This document shows, one piece after another, positions 1-6,269 of a stretch of 62,178 nt of DNA (positions are counted from its first letter, which is position 1; every line of letters begins with the position of its first letter). Source of the stretch: Ruminococcus sp. (GTDB lineage Bacteria; Bacillota; Clostridia; Oscillospirales; Ruminococcaceae); the NCBI GenBank assembly GCA_017478965.1, contig JAFVCV010000035.1, forward strand, positions 1 to 62,178. Reading direction: 5' to 3'. The translations under genes and the position numbers were made by a program. The notes beneath the pieces were generated by a model, which worked only from the letters and a program-made list of their open reading frames with translations, searched no databases and was not told the DNA's origin.

Positions 1-489
1 ATTAAGGACGTGCGTCTCCACCTGATTTACCATAGGCACGATGTTTGCAAAGCTGGCAATGTCCACCAGTCTGTCGGGGTAAAAATTCGACACACCGATT
101 GCACGGAGGATTCCCTCGTTGTAAAGCTCCTCTAATGCACGGTATGCGTCGTAGTAGTCCGCAAAGGGCTGGTGCAGCAGCATGAGGTCGAGATAGTCTG
201 TTTTCAGCTTTTCAAGCGATGTGTAGACCGACTTTTTACACTCCTCATAGCCGTAATGCTCCACCCATACTTTAGTGGTGAGGAAAATATCCTCACGCTT
301 GATACCCGACTTTGCGATAGCTGCGCCGACTTCTTCCTCATTGAAGTAGCTCTGTGCCGTGTCGATCAGGCGGTAGCCCACCTCCAGCGCATCAGTCACA
401 CACCTCTCGCACTCGTCCTTTGTGACTTGATACACGCCGTAGCCGAGTATAGGCATTTTGATCCCGTTGTTAAGCTGTACATATTCCAT
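1..489 (-). CDS. Aldo/keto reductase, 3' end beyond the window
   Basis: The first 163 codons of an NADPH-dependent aldo/keto reductase of the 2,5-diketo-D-gluconate reductase type; the C-terminus lies outside the window. Family motifs are visible: YRLIDTAQSYFNEEEVG with the catalytic Asp and Tyr, TTKVW with the Lys, LLHQP with the His, and IGVSNF. Family members reduce small aldehydes and ketones in the cytoplasm; the substrate cannot be read from sequence. The ATG is preceded by GGAGGAATGAACT, which overlaps the end of the flavodoxin-like gene only 3 bp upstream, so the two are probably co-transcribed and translationally coupled. Confidence 0.9.
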   Translation of the reverse strand, partial: MEYVQLNNGIKMPILGYGVYQVTKDECERCVTDALEVGYRLIDTAQSYFNEEEVGAAIAKSGIKREDIFLTTKVWVEHYGYEECKKSVYTSLEKLKTDYLDLMLLHQPFADYYDAYRALEELYNEGILRAIGVSNFYPDRLVDIASFANIVPMVNQVETHVLN

Positions 490-492
490 AGT

Positions 493-1194
493 TCATTCCT
501 CCGTTATATATCCCTGACTTTTCAGCCAGTTAGTTACTTCATCAAGCGACGTATCGTTTCCATTAAAGCCTTCCTTAACTGTCGCACCGTCGCATCCCTC
601 TTTCAGCAGCTCATAGCCTGAATCCACACCGCTGCCCTGATTGGTACAGAACGGGACAATTGTCTTTCCGTTGACATCGTATTCCTCAAAGAAAGACCCG
701 ATCGGCATAGGGGCATTGAACCACCATACCGGAAATCCCACATAGATCGTATCATATTGGTCAAGGTTATCCGGCAGTCCTGTCAGCTTCGGACGGGTAT
801 TAAATTTTTCCTCCCAGAATGCACGATATGCGGTCAGTGCGTATGTCTTATAATAAAGCCTGTTTGTCTGAATGCTGTACAGGTCTGCACCAGTTGCCTG
901 CTGAAAAAGCCTTGCAACGTACTCCGTATTACCGTAAACATTTCCACCGTTATCCGTCCGCATACTTGCCGAGGAAACGGCATCTGTCTTGTCGAGGTCT
1001 ACCACATCTGCCTGAGAAAAATACACAACAAGCGACTTTGTGTCGCTTTCACCCTTAATTACAGCATTGTCTTTTGTATTCCTCTTACCGCCAAAGAAAA
1101 TTATAAGCGATATGATAACGAGTATCAACAGAACAACAAGCAGGGCTTTCAGTAACCCTTTTACCGTCAGTTTCTTAGCTGTCTTTTCTTCCAT
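493..1194 (-). CDS. Membrane-anchored flavodoxin-like protein
   Basis: A flavodoxin-fold protein with an N-terminal membrane anchor. A hydrophobic segment rich in Leu, Val and Ile covers about residues 10-30, followed by a hydrophilic linker and a flavodoxin_4-like domain with SLVVYFSQAD and the FMN-loop-like YDTIYVGFPVWWFNAP. Such proteins bind FMN and move electrons; the anchor suggests the domain sits at the membrane, probably outside the cytoplasm. The ATG chosen lies 3 nt after AGAGGTGGT; an in-frame ATG 27 bp upstream lacks a ribosome-binding site. It directly precedes the aldo/keto reductase gene, which suggests a joint redox function, but this is inference. Confidence 0.8.
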   Translation of the reverse strand: MEEKTAKKLTVKGLLKALLVVLLILVIISLIIFFGGKRNTKDNAVIKGESDTKSLVVYFSQADVVDLDKTDAVSSASMRTDNGGNVYGNTEYVARLFQQATGADLYSIQTNRLYYKTYALTAYRAFWEEKFNTRPKLTGLPDNLDQYDTIYVGFPVWWFNAPMPIGSFFEEYDVNGKTIVPFCTNQGSGVDSGYELLKEGCDGATVKEGFNGNDTSLDEVTNWLKSQGYITEE

Positions 1195-1313
1195 GATACC
1201 ACCTCTTTCTGTTATTATCATATCACAAAAAAAGCCGTTTGGGAAGTTCCGATTGGTTATATGGTTTTAACCTTTGGGTTATATATCCGAATGTTCAACT
1301 CTATCAACATGAA

Positions 1314-1355
1314 AAGGATATGTCTATGTGAATTGCTCACAGGGGACATATCCTT
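1314..1355 (-). terminator. Hairpin after the small unknown gene
   Basis: Arms AAGGATATGTC and GACATATCCTT enclose a second short stem (TGTGA/TCACA). On the minus strand the hairpin is followed by TTC and lies just past the stop of the 76-codon gene, so it probably ends that transcript before the flavodoxin gene. Confidence 0.5.
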
Positions 1356-1391
1356 ATTGCCTTTGTTATGATATAGTATCTATGCTGTTTA

Positions 1392-1622
1392 TTACTCTTG
1401 AACTTCTCTCATAAAAATCGTTCCGTCCTTGAAACCGACCTTGTATGCAGCCCTCATCTCAGCGACGGCGGTATCGCTTACGCAGTCGAGAATTTTATGG
1501 AACACATCAATCTGCTCATCATTCAGAGAATTTTCAAAGGGGATACAGAGCTTGTTGAACTCGTCAGAAAACTCAGCAGAGTGAATATCTCCCTGTCGAT
1601 AGTTGTAAAGTGCATCAATCAT
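1392..1622 (-). CDS. Small protein of unknown function
   Basis: A 76-residue, acidic, soluble protein with no recognised catalytic motif. It starts MIDALYNYRQGD and has alpha-helical character; the central stretch resembles small uncharacterised clostridial proteins often found with phage or plasmid genes, but I cannot name a family with certainty. The ATG at 1622 is preceded by GAAAGGA at about 10 nt; an in-frame ATG 45 bp upstream has no ribosome-binding site. It lies between host-like genes and the integrated element and may belong to either. Confidence 0.55.
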   Translation of the reverse strand: MIDALYNYRQGDIHSAEFSDEFNKLCIPFENSLNDEQIDVFHKILDCVSDTAVAEMRAAYKVGFKDGTIFMREVQE

Positions 1623-1725
1623 TTGTATTAGTCCTTTCGGTTTTAATGTGTAAAACCAATCGTCCAAACTTTACCAAATTATTGTTGCTAAGGTGTTGCC
1701 TACGGCACGCCCCTATACAAAACAC

Positions 1726-1765
1726 AGCCGCTTATTTATGCAATCAAACGCATAAACAAGCGGCT
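1726..1765. terminator. Bidirectional terminator-like hairpin after repressor 1
   Basis: AGCCGCTTATTTATGC pairs with GCATAAACAAGCGGCT, with one mismatch and an 8-nt loop; TTTT follows on the plus strand and GTGTTTT on the minus strand. It lies 11 bp past the stop of the first repressor gene and may mark the left side of the integrated element. Confidence 0.6.
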
Positions 1766-1776
1766 TTTTACATATT

Positions 1777-2103
1777 TTATTCATCGTCACTTGAAGCAAG
1801 AGCCTTAGCTTCGCCTAATATCATTCCCTGACTTTTGTCATTAAGCTTTCGATAATACGTTAACAACTGTATTTCATCATTTGAAAGAGATTCTTCTGTT
1901 GCGGAATCTTCTCCGGTTATCAGATATTGAATTGACACCCCAAGGCAATCTGAAATTTTAGATATTTTATCAACCGGCGGAAGAGAATTATTCTTTTTCC
2001 AAGCAGAAACTGTCTTCTCATTAACATCAATTATTTTAGAAAACTCTTTTTGCGACAACCCTTTTTGTGCTAAAATACCAAAAATTCGCTCTGTAATAGT
2101 CAT
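1777..2103 (-). CDS. Xre-family repressor 1
   Basis: A 108-residue cytoplasmic DNA-binding protein. Residues about 4-62 form a Cro/CI-type helix-turn-helix domain (KGLSQKEFSKIIDVNEKTVSAWKKNN, then PPVDKISKISDCLGVSIQYLITG); a short C-terminal helix may be for dimerisation. The start has AAGGGTG 7 nt upstream. Divergent from it is a consensus promoter with the palindrome AATCTAA-TATT-TTAGATT between -35 and -10, and a second near-copy closer to the gene. By analogy with phage and ICE repressors, this protein likely binds those sites, silences the rightward promoter and represses itself. Binding is inferred from position. Confidence 0.85.
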   Translation of the reverse strand: MTITERIFGILAQKGLSQKEFSKIIDVNEKTVSAWKKNNSLPPVDKISKISDCLGVSIQYLITGEDSATEESLSNDEIQLLTYYRKLNDKSQGMILGEAKALASSDDE

Positions 2104-2134
2104 TTATAAACACCCTTTTGTGCAAGTATACAAA

Positions 2135-2152
2135 AATCTAATAATTTGGATT
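2135..2152. promoter_or_regulatory. Operator-like palindrome, site 1A
   Basis: AATCTAATAATTTGGATT is an 18-bp inverted repeat with one mismatch. It shares its left half exactly with the site inside the neighbouring promoter and lies 32 bp upstream of repressor 1, where it would cover that gene's own promoter. Confidence 0.6.
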
Positions 2153-2158
2153 TTTGTA

Positions 2159-2187
2159 TTGACAAATCTAATATTTTAGATTATAAT
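2159..2187 (+). promoter_or_regulatory. Rightward promoter P1 with operator in its spacer
   Basis: TTGACA at 2159-2164 and TATAAT at 2182-2187 are separated by 17 bp. A perfect palindrome, AATCTAATATTTTAGATT at 2165-2182, fills the spacer and touches both hexamers. A protein bound here would exclude RNA polymerase. Downstream lies only a 7-codon reading frame (2267-2290, MKILIST) after a strong AAGGGGGGG Shine-Dalgarno, and then the antisense strand of repressor 2. Confidence 0.8.
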
Positions 2188-2279
2188 ATAATCAGAACAA
2201 GCAACAAAGCTGTTCAACATCTCAATAATATCACAATAAAGCCTTTAAGTCAAGGGGGGGATCACAATGAAAATACTTA

Positions 2280-2492
2280 TTAGTACTTGATCGGTATCTC
2301 TTCTTTTTCCGTTTTCATTATGATTTCTGTTTTTAAAACATCGGCTATCTCACAAAGCTCTTTGCTGCTGAAATTATCCCGGGACAGCTTATTGTTCAAA
2401 TTCTGCTTTGTTATGCCAAGTTGATTAGCAAGATCATTTTGGGTCATATTCAATTCTTTAAGACGTGTTTTTATGAATTCTGAAACAGTCAT
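2280..2492 (-). CDS. Xre-family repressor 2
   Basis: A 70-residue protein that is almost only a Cro/CI-type helix-turn-helix domain: FIKTRLKELNMTQNDLANQLGITKQNLNNKLSR followed by the stabilising helices. The ATG at 2492 is chosen because AAGGTGA lies 5 nt upstream; longer in-frame readings would run into the control region. It faces a consensus promoter at 2575-2603 that holds the palindrome TACACT-N4-AGTGTA, and a second copy lies just upstream of its own start. It probably represses itself and the gene at 2749. Its half-site differs from that of repressor 1, so the two switches should be specific. Confidence 0.8.
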   Translation of the reverse strand: MTVSEFIKTRLKELNMTQNDLANQLGITKQNLNNKLSRDNFSSKELCEIADVLKTEIIMKTEKEEIPIKY

Positions 2493-2507
2493 ATCATTCA
2501 CCTTATG

Positions 2508-2523
2508 TACACTTGATAGTGTA
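2508..2523. promoter_or_regulatory. Operator-like palindrome, site 2A
   Basis: TACACTTGATAGTGTA has perfect 6-bp inverted arms and lies 16 bp upstream of the repressor 2 start, a position suited to autorepression. A weaker third copy (TACACT-AATT-CGTTTA) is at 2550-2565. Confidence 0.65.
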
Positions 2524-2574
2524 TTTAAACAAATATCAAGATTAGCAAGTACACTAATTCGTTTATAATAACAA

Positions 2575-2603
2575 TTGACAAAGTACACTATTTAGTGTAT
2601 AAT
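2575..2603 (+). promoter_or_regulatory. Rightward promoter P2 with operator in its spacer
   Basis: TTGACA (2575-2580) and TATAAT (2598-2603) are 17 bp apart. The palindrome TACACTATTTAGTGTA at 2584-2599 fills most of the spacer and overlaps the -10. It drives the gene at 2749 and is built exactly like P1, with a different palindrome. Confidence 0.82.
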
Positions 2604-2748
2604 ATATTTAAGATAAGAAACACAAAACACCTTATCCCAAAGAACATTATAACAAATAAACAGCTGTCTGTCAACTTAGGAAGGAGGTATTTTAAATAAA
2701 AAACTTTATTAGCCCAAACACATTTAACTAAAAGAAAGGACAATTACT

Positions 2749-3564
2749 ATGAAAGAAAATTCTAATTCAACTAACAAAACCACCAACGAGATTGGTGAAA
2801 CCTCATGCGTTTTATATTTTGACGCTGAGGGAAACTTGAAAAAAATAGGCAATTTTGAGGTAAATCATCAAAACAATTTTATTAGGGCTACTATAAAATC
2901 AAATGTTCTTGTTCTTAAAGCCGTGCCGTCTTTTGGCTATGATGATACCATCGGAACGTATTACAAAAGTCTTGAAGACAGAAACTTTAAGAAGCTGATC
3001 TTCAATTATTGCGCCTACAAGAACGTTCCCGGGATCTATCTCTCAAAGATAGATGACTCAAATTACATGGACATTTACTTCAACAAAACGGATGTTACTG
3101 AAATCGTCAAAGCTGTCGGCGGCACTGTGGCTGAAATGCCCGACGATGATGAAAATGAAACTGAGCCTGTAATGCTTCATTCTGTTACCGACCTGTTTTA
3201 TTGGAGCCTTGACACGAATCCGAGAGCCTATATTTTTAACGACTCGGAGTACGTCGAGAACTACAGATCTGCGGCAAGCTGTATCAAGTCTTTAAAATCT
3301 TCAATTGATACTGCTGATTTTCAAAAGGTGACTATGCTTATAAAATATGCTGAAAAATTAATTGCTGCCATTTCAAGAAAGCAGTTTGAAAACGGATTTA
3401 ATTCGGGCAGAAAGCAGATGTCAAATTTATGGGAAACTGTCAATAATTCAGGAATCAAGAAGGAAAGTGCGGTAACTGAGATTGATCCATTTGATGATAC
3501 GTTTCAAAACGTGCAAGAAATGATAAGTTATATTAATGAAAAAAGGCACGCAGACGATTTCTAA
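2749..3564 (+). CDS. Element-encoded protein of unknown function
   Basis: A 271-residue soluble protein that I do not recognise. It has no signal peptide or membrane segment. The N-terminal 120 residues look like a mixed alpha/beta fold (SCVLYFDAEGNLKKIGNFEV near the start); an acidic linker (DDDENETEP) near 135-145 leads to a helical C-terminal half. AAAGGA lies upstream of the ATG. It is the first gene after the operator-controlled promoter P2, so it is probably silent while repressor 2 is active and may act when the element is induced. Low GC like its neighbours suggests it arrived with the element. Confidence 0.75.
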   Translation: MKENSNSTNKTTNEIGETSCVLYFDAEGNLKKIGNFEVNHQNNFIRATIKSNVLVLKAVPSFGYDDTIGTYYKSLEDRNFKKLIFNYCAYKNVPGIYLSKIDDSNYMDIYFNKTDVTEIVKAVGGTVAEMPDDDENETEPVMLHSVTDLFYWSLDTNPRAYIFNDSEYVENYRSAASCIKSLKSSIDTADFQKVTMLIKYAEKLIAAISRKQFENGFNSGRKQMSNLWETVNNSGIKKESAVTEIDPFDDTFQNVQEMISYINEKRHADDF

Positions 3565-3579
3565 TTCATATTGACAAAA

Positions 3580-3606
3580 GTCACCGGCGAGCTGATCGTC
3601 GGTGAC
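3580..3606. other. Strong hairpin after the unknown gene
   Basis: GTCACCGGCGA and TCGTCGGTGAC form an 11-bp stem with one G-T wobble and the loop GCTGA. No T-tract follows, so it may be a transcript-end or mRNA-stabilising structure and not a standard terminator. It directly abuts the inverted-repeat unit that follows. Confidence 0.5.
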
Positions 3607-3607
3607 C

Positions 3608-3709
3608 TATAGTAAACGACATTGAAATTGCTGCTTTGTGAATTTCGCAAAAGCATATATCGGACTATTGTTTGTTCTCAAAGTGCAATTTCTAATGTCT
3701 TTTACTATA
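3608..3709. repeat. 102-bp unit with near-perfect 24-bp terminal inverted repeats
   Basis: The left arm (3608-3631, starting TATAGTAAACGACATT) matches the reverse complement of 3685-3709 (starting TATAGTAAAAGACATT) except for one substitution and one inserted base. The arms enclose about 53 bp without a gene. The TA ends and size fit a MITE of the IS630/Tc1 type, which duplicates TA; a small invertible segment is another reading. It separates the two unknown element genes, and its right end supplies the A/T-rich sequence before the next gene. Confidence 0.6.
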
Positions 3710-3731
3710 ATAATATATCGGGAGGAATGAT

Positions 3732-4238
3732 ATGTTTATCAGTTTTGCTGATGAGAATTTTGTAAAAAATGTTAAAGAAGTCAACTATGAAAGGGCGATC
3801 GATCCGTTCAATCAAAAGCTGCATCTTTTCATCACGCTTGACGACGGAGAAAAGCAGATCAGAGGAAGGGTAAAAGGCGGCGCCGATTTTTTCAGAAACG
3901 TAACGATCATCAAAGAGCTTTTTTGTGAGCTCACTGTGAAAGGCATCGGTGTAATTCCGGAAGGTACTGTTGAGTGGGAGGAAGATATCTCAAAGCTGAC
4001 GGATAATTACAGCGACGTCTCGGATATCAGATTTCTGTTCAACAACAGATCGTCACTGATCGAAGGAAAAGTTACTCACATTGAGCACGACGAGGATATT
4101 GCGTATTTATACACAAGCAACAGTGACTATCCCTTGGGGTATTTCAACTTGATGTCGATCAATGACGAAACGATCGAGAGATGGAAGCACAAAGGCTATG
4201 TGATGTTGGACGATTATAAACTGTTTCATTTAATATGA
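3732..4238 (+). CDS. Element-encoded protein of unknown function
   Basis: A 168-residue soluble protein without recognised motifs. Alternating hydrophobic and charged stretches (HLFITLDDGEKQIRGRVKGG) suggest a beta-rich fold, and there is no signal peptide. The start has GGAGG 6 nt upstream. It lies between the inverted-repeat unit and a strong terminator, so it is probably the last gene of the P2 transcript or has its own promoter near 3700. Its presence with xis and int suggests an accessory or maintenance role for the element, but no function can be assigned. Confidence 0.72.
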   Translation: MFISFADENFVKNVKEVNYERAIDPFNQKLHLFITLDDGEKQIRGRVKGGADFFRNVTIIKELFCELTVKGIGVIPEGTVEWEEDISKLTDNYSDVSDIRFLFNNRSSLIEGKVTHIEHDEDIAYLYTSNSDYPLGYFNLMSINDETIERWKHKGYVMLDDYKLFHLI

Positions 4239-4245
4239 TTATTTT

Positions 4246-4278
4246 GCAGCACCGATTTGCGAAGGCAGTCGGTGCTGC
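4246..4278 (+). terminator. Intrinsic terminator before xis
   Basis: GCAGCACCGA pairs perfectly with TCGGTGCTGC around a 13-nt loop, followed by CTTTGTTTTT. It separates the unknown genes from the recombination genes. Confidence 0.8.
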
Positions 4279-4396
4279 CTTTGTTTTTGTTCGGATATTT
4301 TAATATTTTATACCAAATTGCTCCACTTTATTTCTGTGTTCATGAAAAAACTAATATAATAATATCAAGATCATGAACAGAGAGGAAGTGACTGTC

Positions 4397-4600
4397 TTGA
4401 AAAAGATAGAAGTACCCATCAGCGAAAAGTTTTGTCTTACGATCGAGGAATCGGCAGCGTATTTTGGAATCGGGGAGAACAAGCTTAGAGCCTTAGTTTC
4501 CAATGACCCTTATGCAGATTACATTCTTAAAATCGGTAAAAAGACGCTGATAAAAAGAGTGCTGTTTGAAAACTACATCAACAGTGTTGACAGCATTTGA
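4397..4600 (+). CDS. xis: Tn916-type excisionase (Xis), TTG start
   Basis: A 67-residue winged-helix DNA-binding protein that directs the integrase toward excision. The sequence aligns along its full length with Tn916 Xis: VPISEKFCLTIEESAAYFGI, then GENKLRAL and a C-terminal wing ending in FENYINSVDSI. The TTG at 4397 gives exactly the family length and start (LKKIEVPI compared with MKQTDIPI) and follows AGAGGAAG by 8 nt; an in-frame ATG at 4373 would add eight unrelated residues and has no ribosome-binding site. A terminator separates it from int, which starts 277 bp downstream. Confidence 0.85.
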   Translation: MKKIEVPISEKFCLTIEESAAYFGIGENKLRALVSNDPYADYILKIGKKTLIKRVLFENYINSVDSI

Positions 4601-4608
4601 TTTTTGAA

Positions 4609-4642
4609 AACACACCCTTGCTCACTCGGCAAAGGTGTGTTT
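4609..4642 (+). terminator. Intrinsic terminator after xis
   Basis: AACACACC and GGTGTGTT plus an inner TGC/GCA pair form a hairpin followed by TCATTTTC. The AT-rich stretch from here to the integrase start holds no gene and may contain integrase arm-type sites and the int promoter. Confidence 0.65.
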
Positions 4643-4877
4643 CATTTTCTTCCGAAAAAAAGGCAACACTCTCCATTATATATTATAACATAAAATTACA
4701 GAAGCTAAAAAACAGCGATTTTACGGCATTTTTTTGCATATGTTTATTCTTATTAAAATGAATTTCCCGTAAAAAGAAACATAATTACTCGGTTTCTTAT
4801 TTCTGTGAAAACTAATTTTCTATTATCATATAATAGGAACTTGAACTATTTATCACAGAATTAAGGAGAGTGAAATT

Positions 4878-6128
4878 ATGGCAAAGACAAGAAAAGACTC
4901 CAAAGGCAGGCTGCTCAGGACAGGCGAATATCAGCGCAGCGACGGTAGGTATGAGTTTAAGTTTACGGAGGACGGCATAAGGCACAGCGTTTACAGTTTC
5001 AGGCTTACCGATTCAGACCCTACGCCGTTTGGGAAAACTCCTGCCAAAAGCCTACGCACCTTAGAAAAGGAGATAGCCGAGCGCAAGTTTCAAAAAGTTA
5101 CATATTTTGAATCAAAGGTGACGCTGAATGATGCGGTTGACAGGTACTTTACGACGATAACCTCGCTCAGAGATTCTACGCTGAATAATTATCATTATAT
5201 GTATGACAGGTTTGTCAGAGACTCGCTTGGCACCTCAAAGCTTTCCGAACTCAGGTACAGTGATATTCTGATGTACTACAATTCACTGCTGGACAAGCGT
5301 GATATTGTGGTGAATACTTTGGACATCATACACAATGTTATCCACCCTGCGCTTACGATGGCGGTCAGGGACGGAATAATAAATTCAAACCCAAGTGACG
5401 GTATCATCGGTGAGATCAAAAAGAAACGCCATTGGTCTGACCCAAAAAGACATTCGCTGACGATAGAGCAGCAGAATGCACTTCTCGACTTTGTTTACAG
5501 TGAAAAGAAGTATTCACGCTGGGCGGCTTATATCTCGCTGCTGCTGGGTACGGGGCTCAGGGTCGGTGAATTTGTGTGCCTGCGCGAGTGCAATCTTGAT
5601 TTCAAAAACGGAATGATAAACATCTCACACTCATTGTCTTACAGAAAGGACAAGGACGGTAAGTGCCGCTTTCATATTTCAAAGGTCAAGACTGCGGCGG
5701 GAAAGAGAAGTATCCCGATGCTTGGCGATGTAAAAAATATTTTGCTTGATTTGGCGAAGAACAGCGATTGCAGTCAGGTGATCGACGGCTGTTCGGGGTT
5801 TATCATTCAGAACAAAAGCGGCGGTGTTTTGAATCCGAAAGACATAAACCAAGCGTTTGAAAGGATAGTGGATGCCTACAATAAGCGCGAGAAAAAGCTC
5901 GCTGCGGCTGAAAACAGAGAGCCTCTACTGCTGCCGCACATCAGCTGTCACATATTCAGGCACACCTTCTGCACAAGGCTGTGTGAGGAGCTGGACAAAG
6001 TCGATGTCATTCAAAAGATAATGGGTCACGCAGATATCCGCACCACGCTTGAAATCTACAACGAAGTCCACGACAGCAAAAAGAAGGTAGCCTTTGAAGC
6101 GCTTGAAGGCAGGATAAGAGTAATATGA
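4878..6128 (+). CDS. int: Tn916-type tyrosine recombinase (integrase)
   Basis: A 416-residue site-specific recombinase that integrates and excises the element. Residues about 10-70 match the Tn916-type arm-site DNA-binding domain (GEYQRSDGRYEFKFTEDG), 80-180 the SAM-like core-binding domain, and 195-410 the catalytic domain. The tyrosine recombinase residues are all present: R228 in GTGLRVGE, K271, H358 and R361 in HIFRH, H384 in GHADI and nucleophile Y394. The length is close to Tn916 Int (405 aa), so it looks intact. AAGGAGAG precedes the ATG. No conjugation genes are nearby, so the element could move only with outside help. Confidence 0.95.
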   Translation: MAKTRKDSKGRLLRTGEYQRSDGRYEFKFTEDGIRHSVYSFRLTDSDPTPFGKTPAKSLRTLEKEIAERKFQKVTYFESKVTLNDAVDRYFTTITSLRDSTLNNYHYMYDRFVRDSLGTSKLSELRYSDILMYYNSLLDKRDIVVNTLDIIHNVIHPALTMAVRDGIINSNPSDGIIGEIKKKRHWSDPKRHSLTIEQQNALLDFVYSEKKYSRWAAYISLLLGTGLRVGEFVCLRECNLDFKNGMINISHSLSYRKDKDGKCRFHISKVKTAAGKRSIPMLGDVKNILLDLAKNSDCSQVIDGCSGFIIQNKSGGVLNPKDINQAFERIVDAYNKREKKLAAAENREPLLLPHISCHIFRHTFCTRLCEELDKVDVIQKIMGHADIRTTLEIYNEVHDSKKKVAFEALEGRIRVI

Positions 6129-6137
6129 CAGAAAAAG

Positions 6138-6165
6138 CCCTCTCACAGTTTTATCCGTGAGAGGG
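6138..6165 (+). terminator. Hairpin after the integrase
   Basis: CCCTCTCAC pairs with GTGAGAGGG around a 10-nt loop, followed by ACTTATTAT. It lies 10 bp past the int stop. Confidence 0.65.
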
Positions 6166-6209
6166 ACTTATTATCTAAAAAAATGAAGCACATCCCGATT
6201 TCTTAGCGT

Positions 6210-6230
6210 TGTCGTAAATTTGTCGTAAAG
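6210..6230. repeat. Tandem GTCGTAAA motif at the right edge of the element
   Basis: GTCGTAAATTTGTCGTAAAG holds two copies of GTCGTAAA 11 bp apart, between int and lysS. Such short direct repeats next to an integrase gene can be recombinase arm sites. No matching long repeat was found on the left side; Tn916-type integrases do not need one. Confidence 0.35.
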
Positions 6231-6269
6231 TGGTGTTTGGTGCTTCAAAAGCGCGTAAATGCGCGGGTT

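Noticed and set aside
6129-6269. Long direct-repeat attachment sites flanking the element
   Set aside because: No sequence near 1-1800 matches the right edge; Tn916-type integrases use short variable coupling sequences, so lack of repeats is expected.
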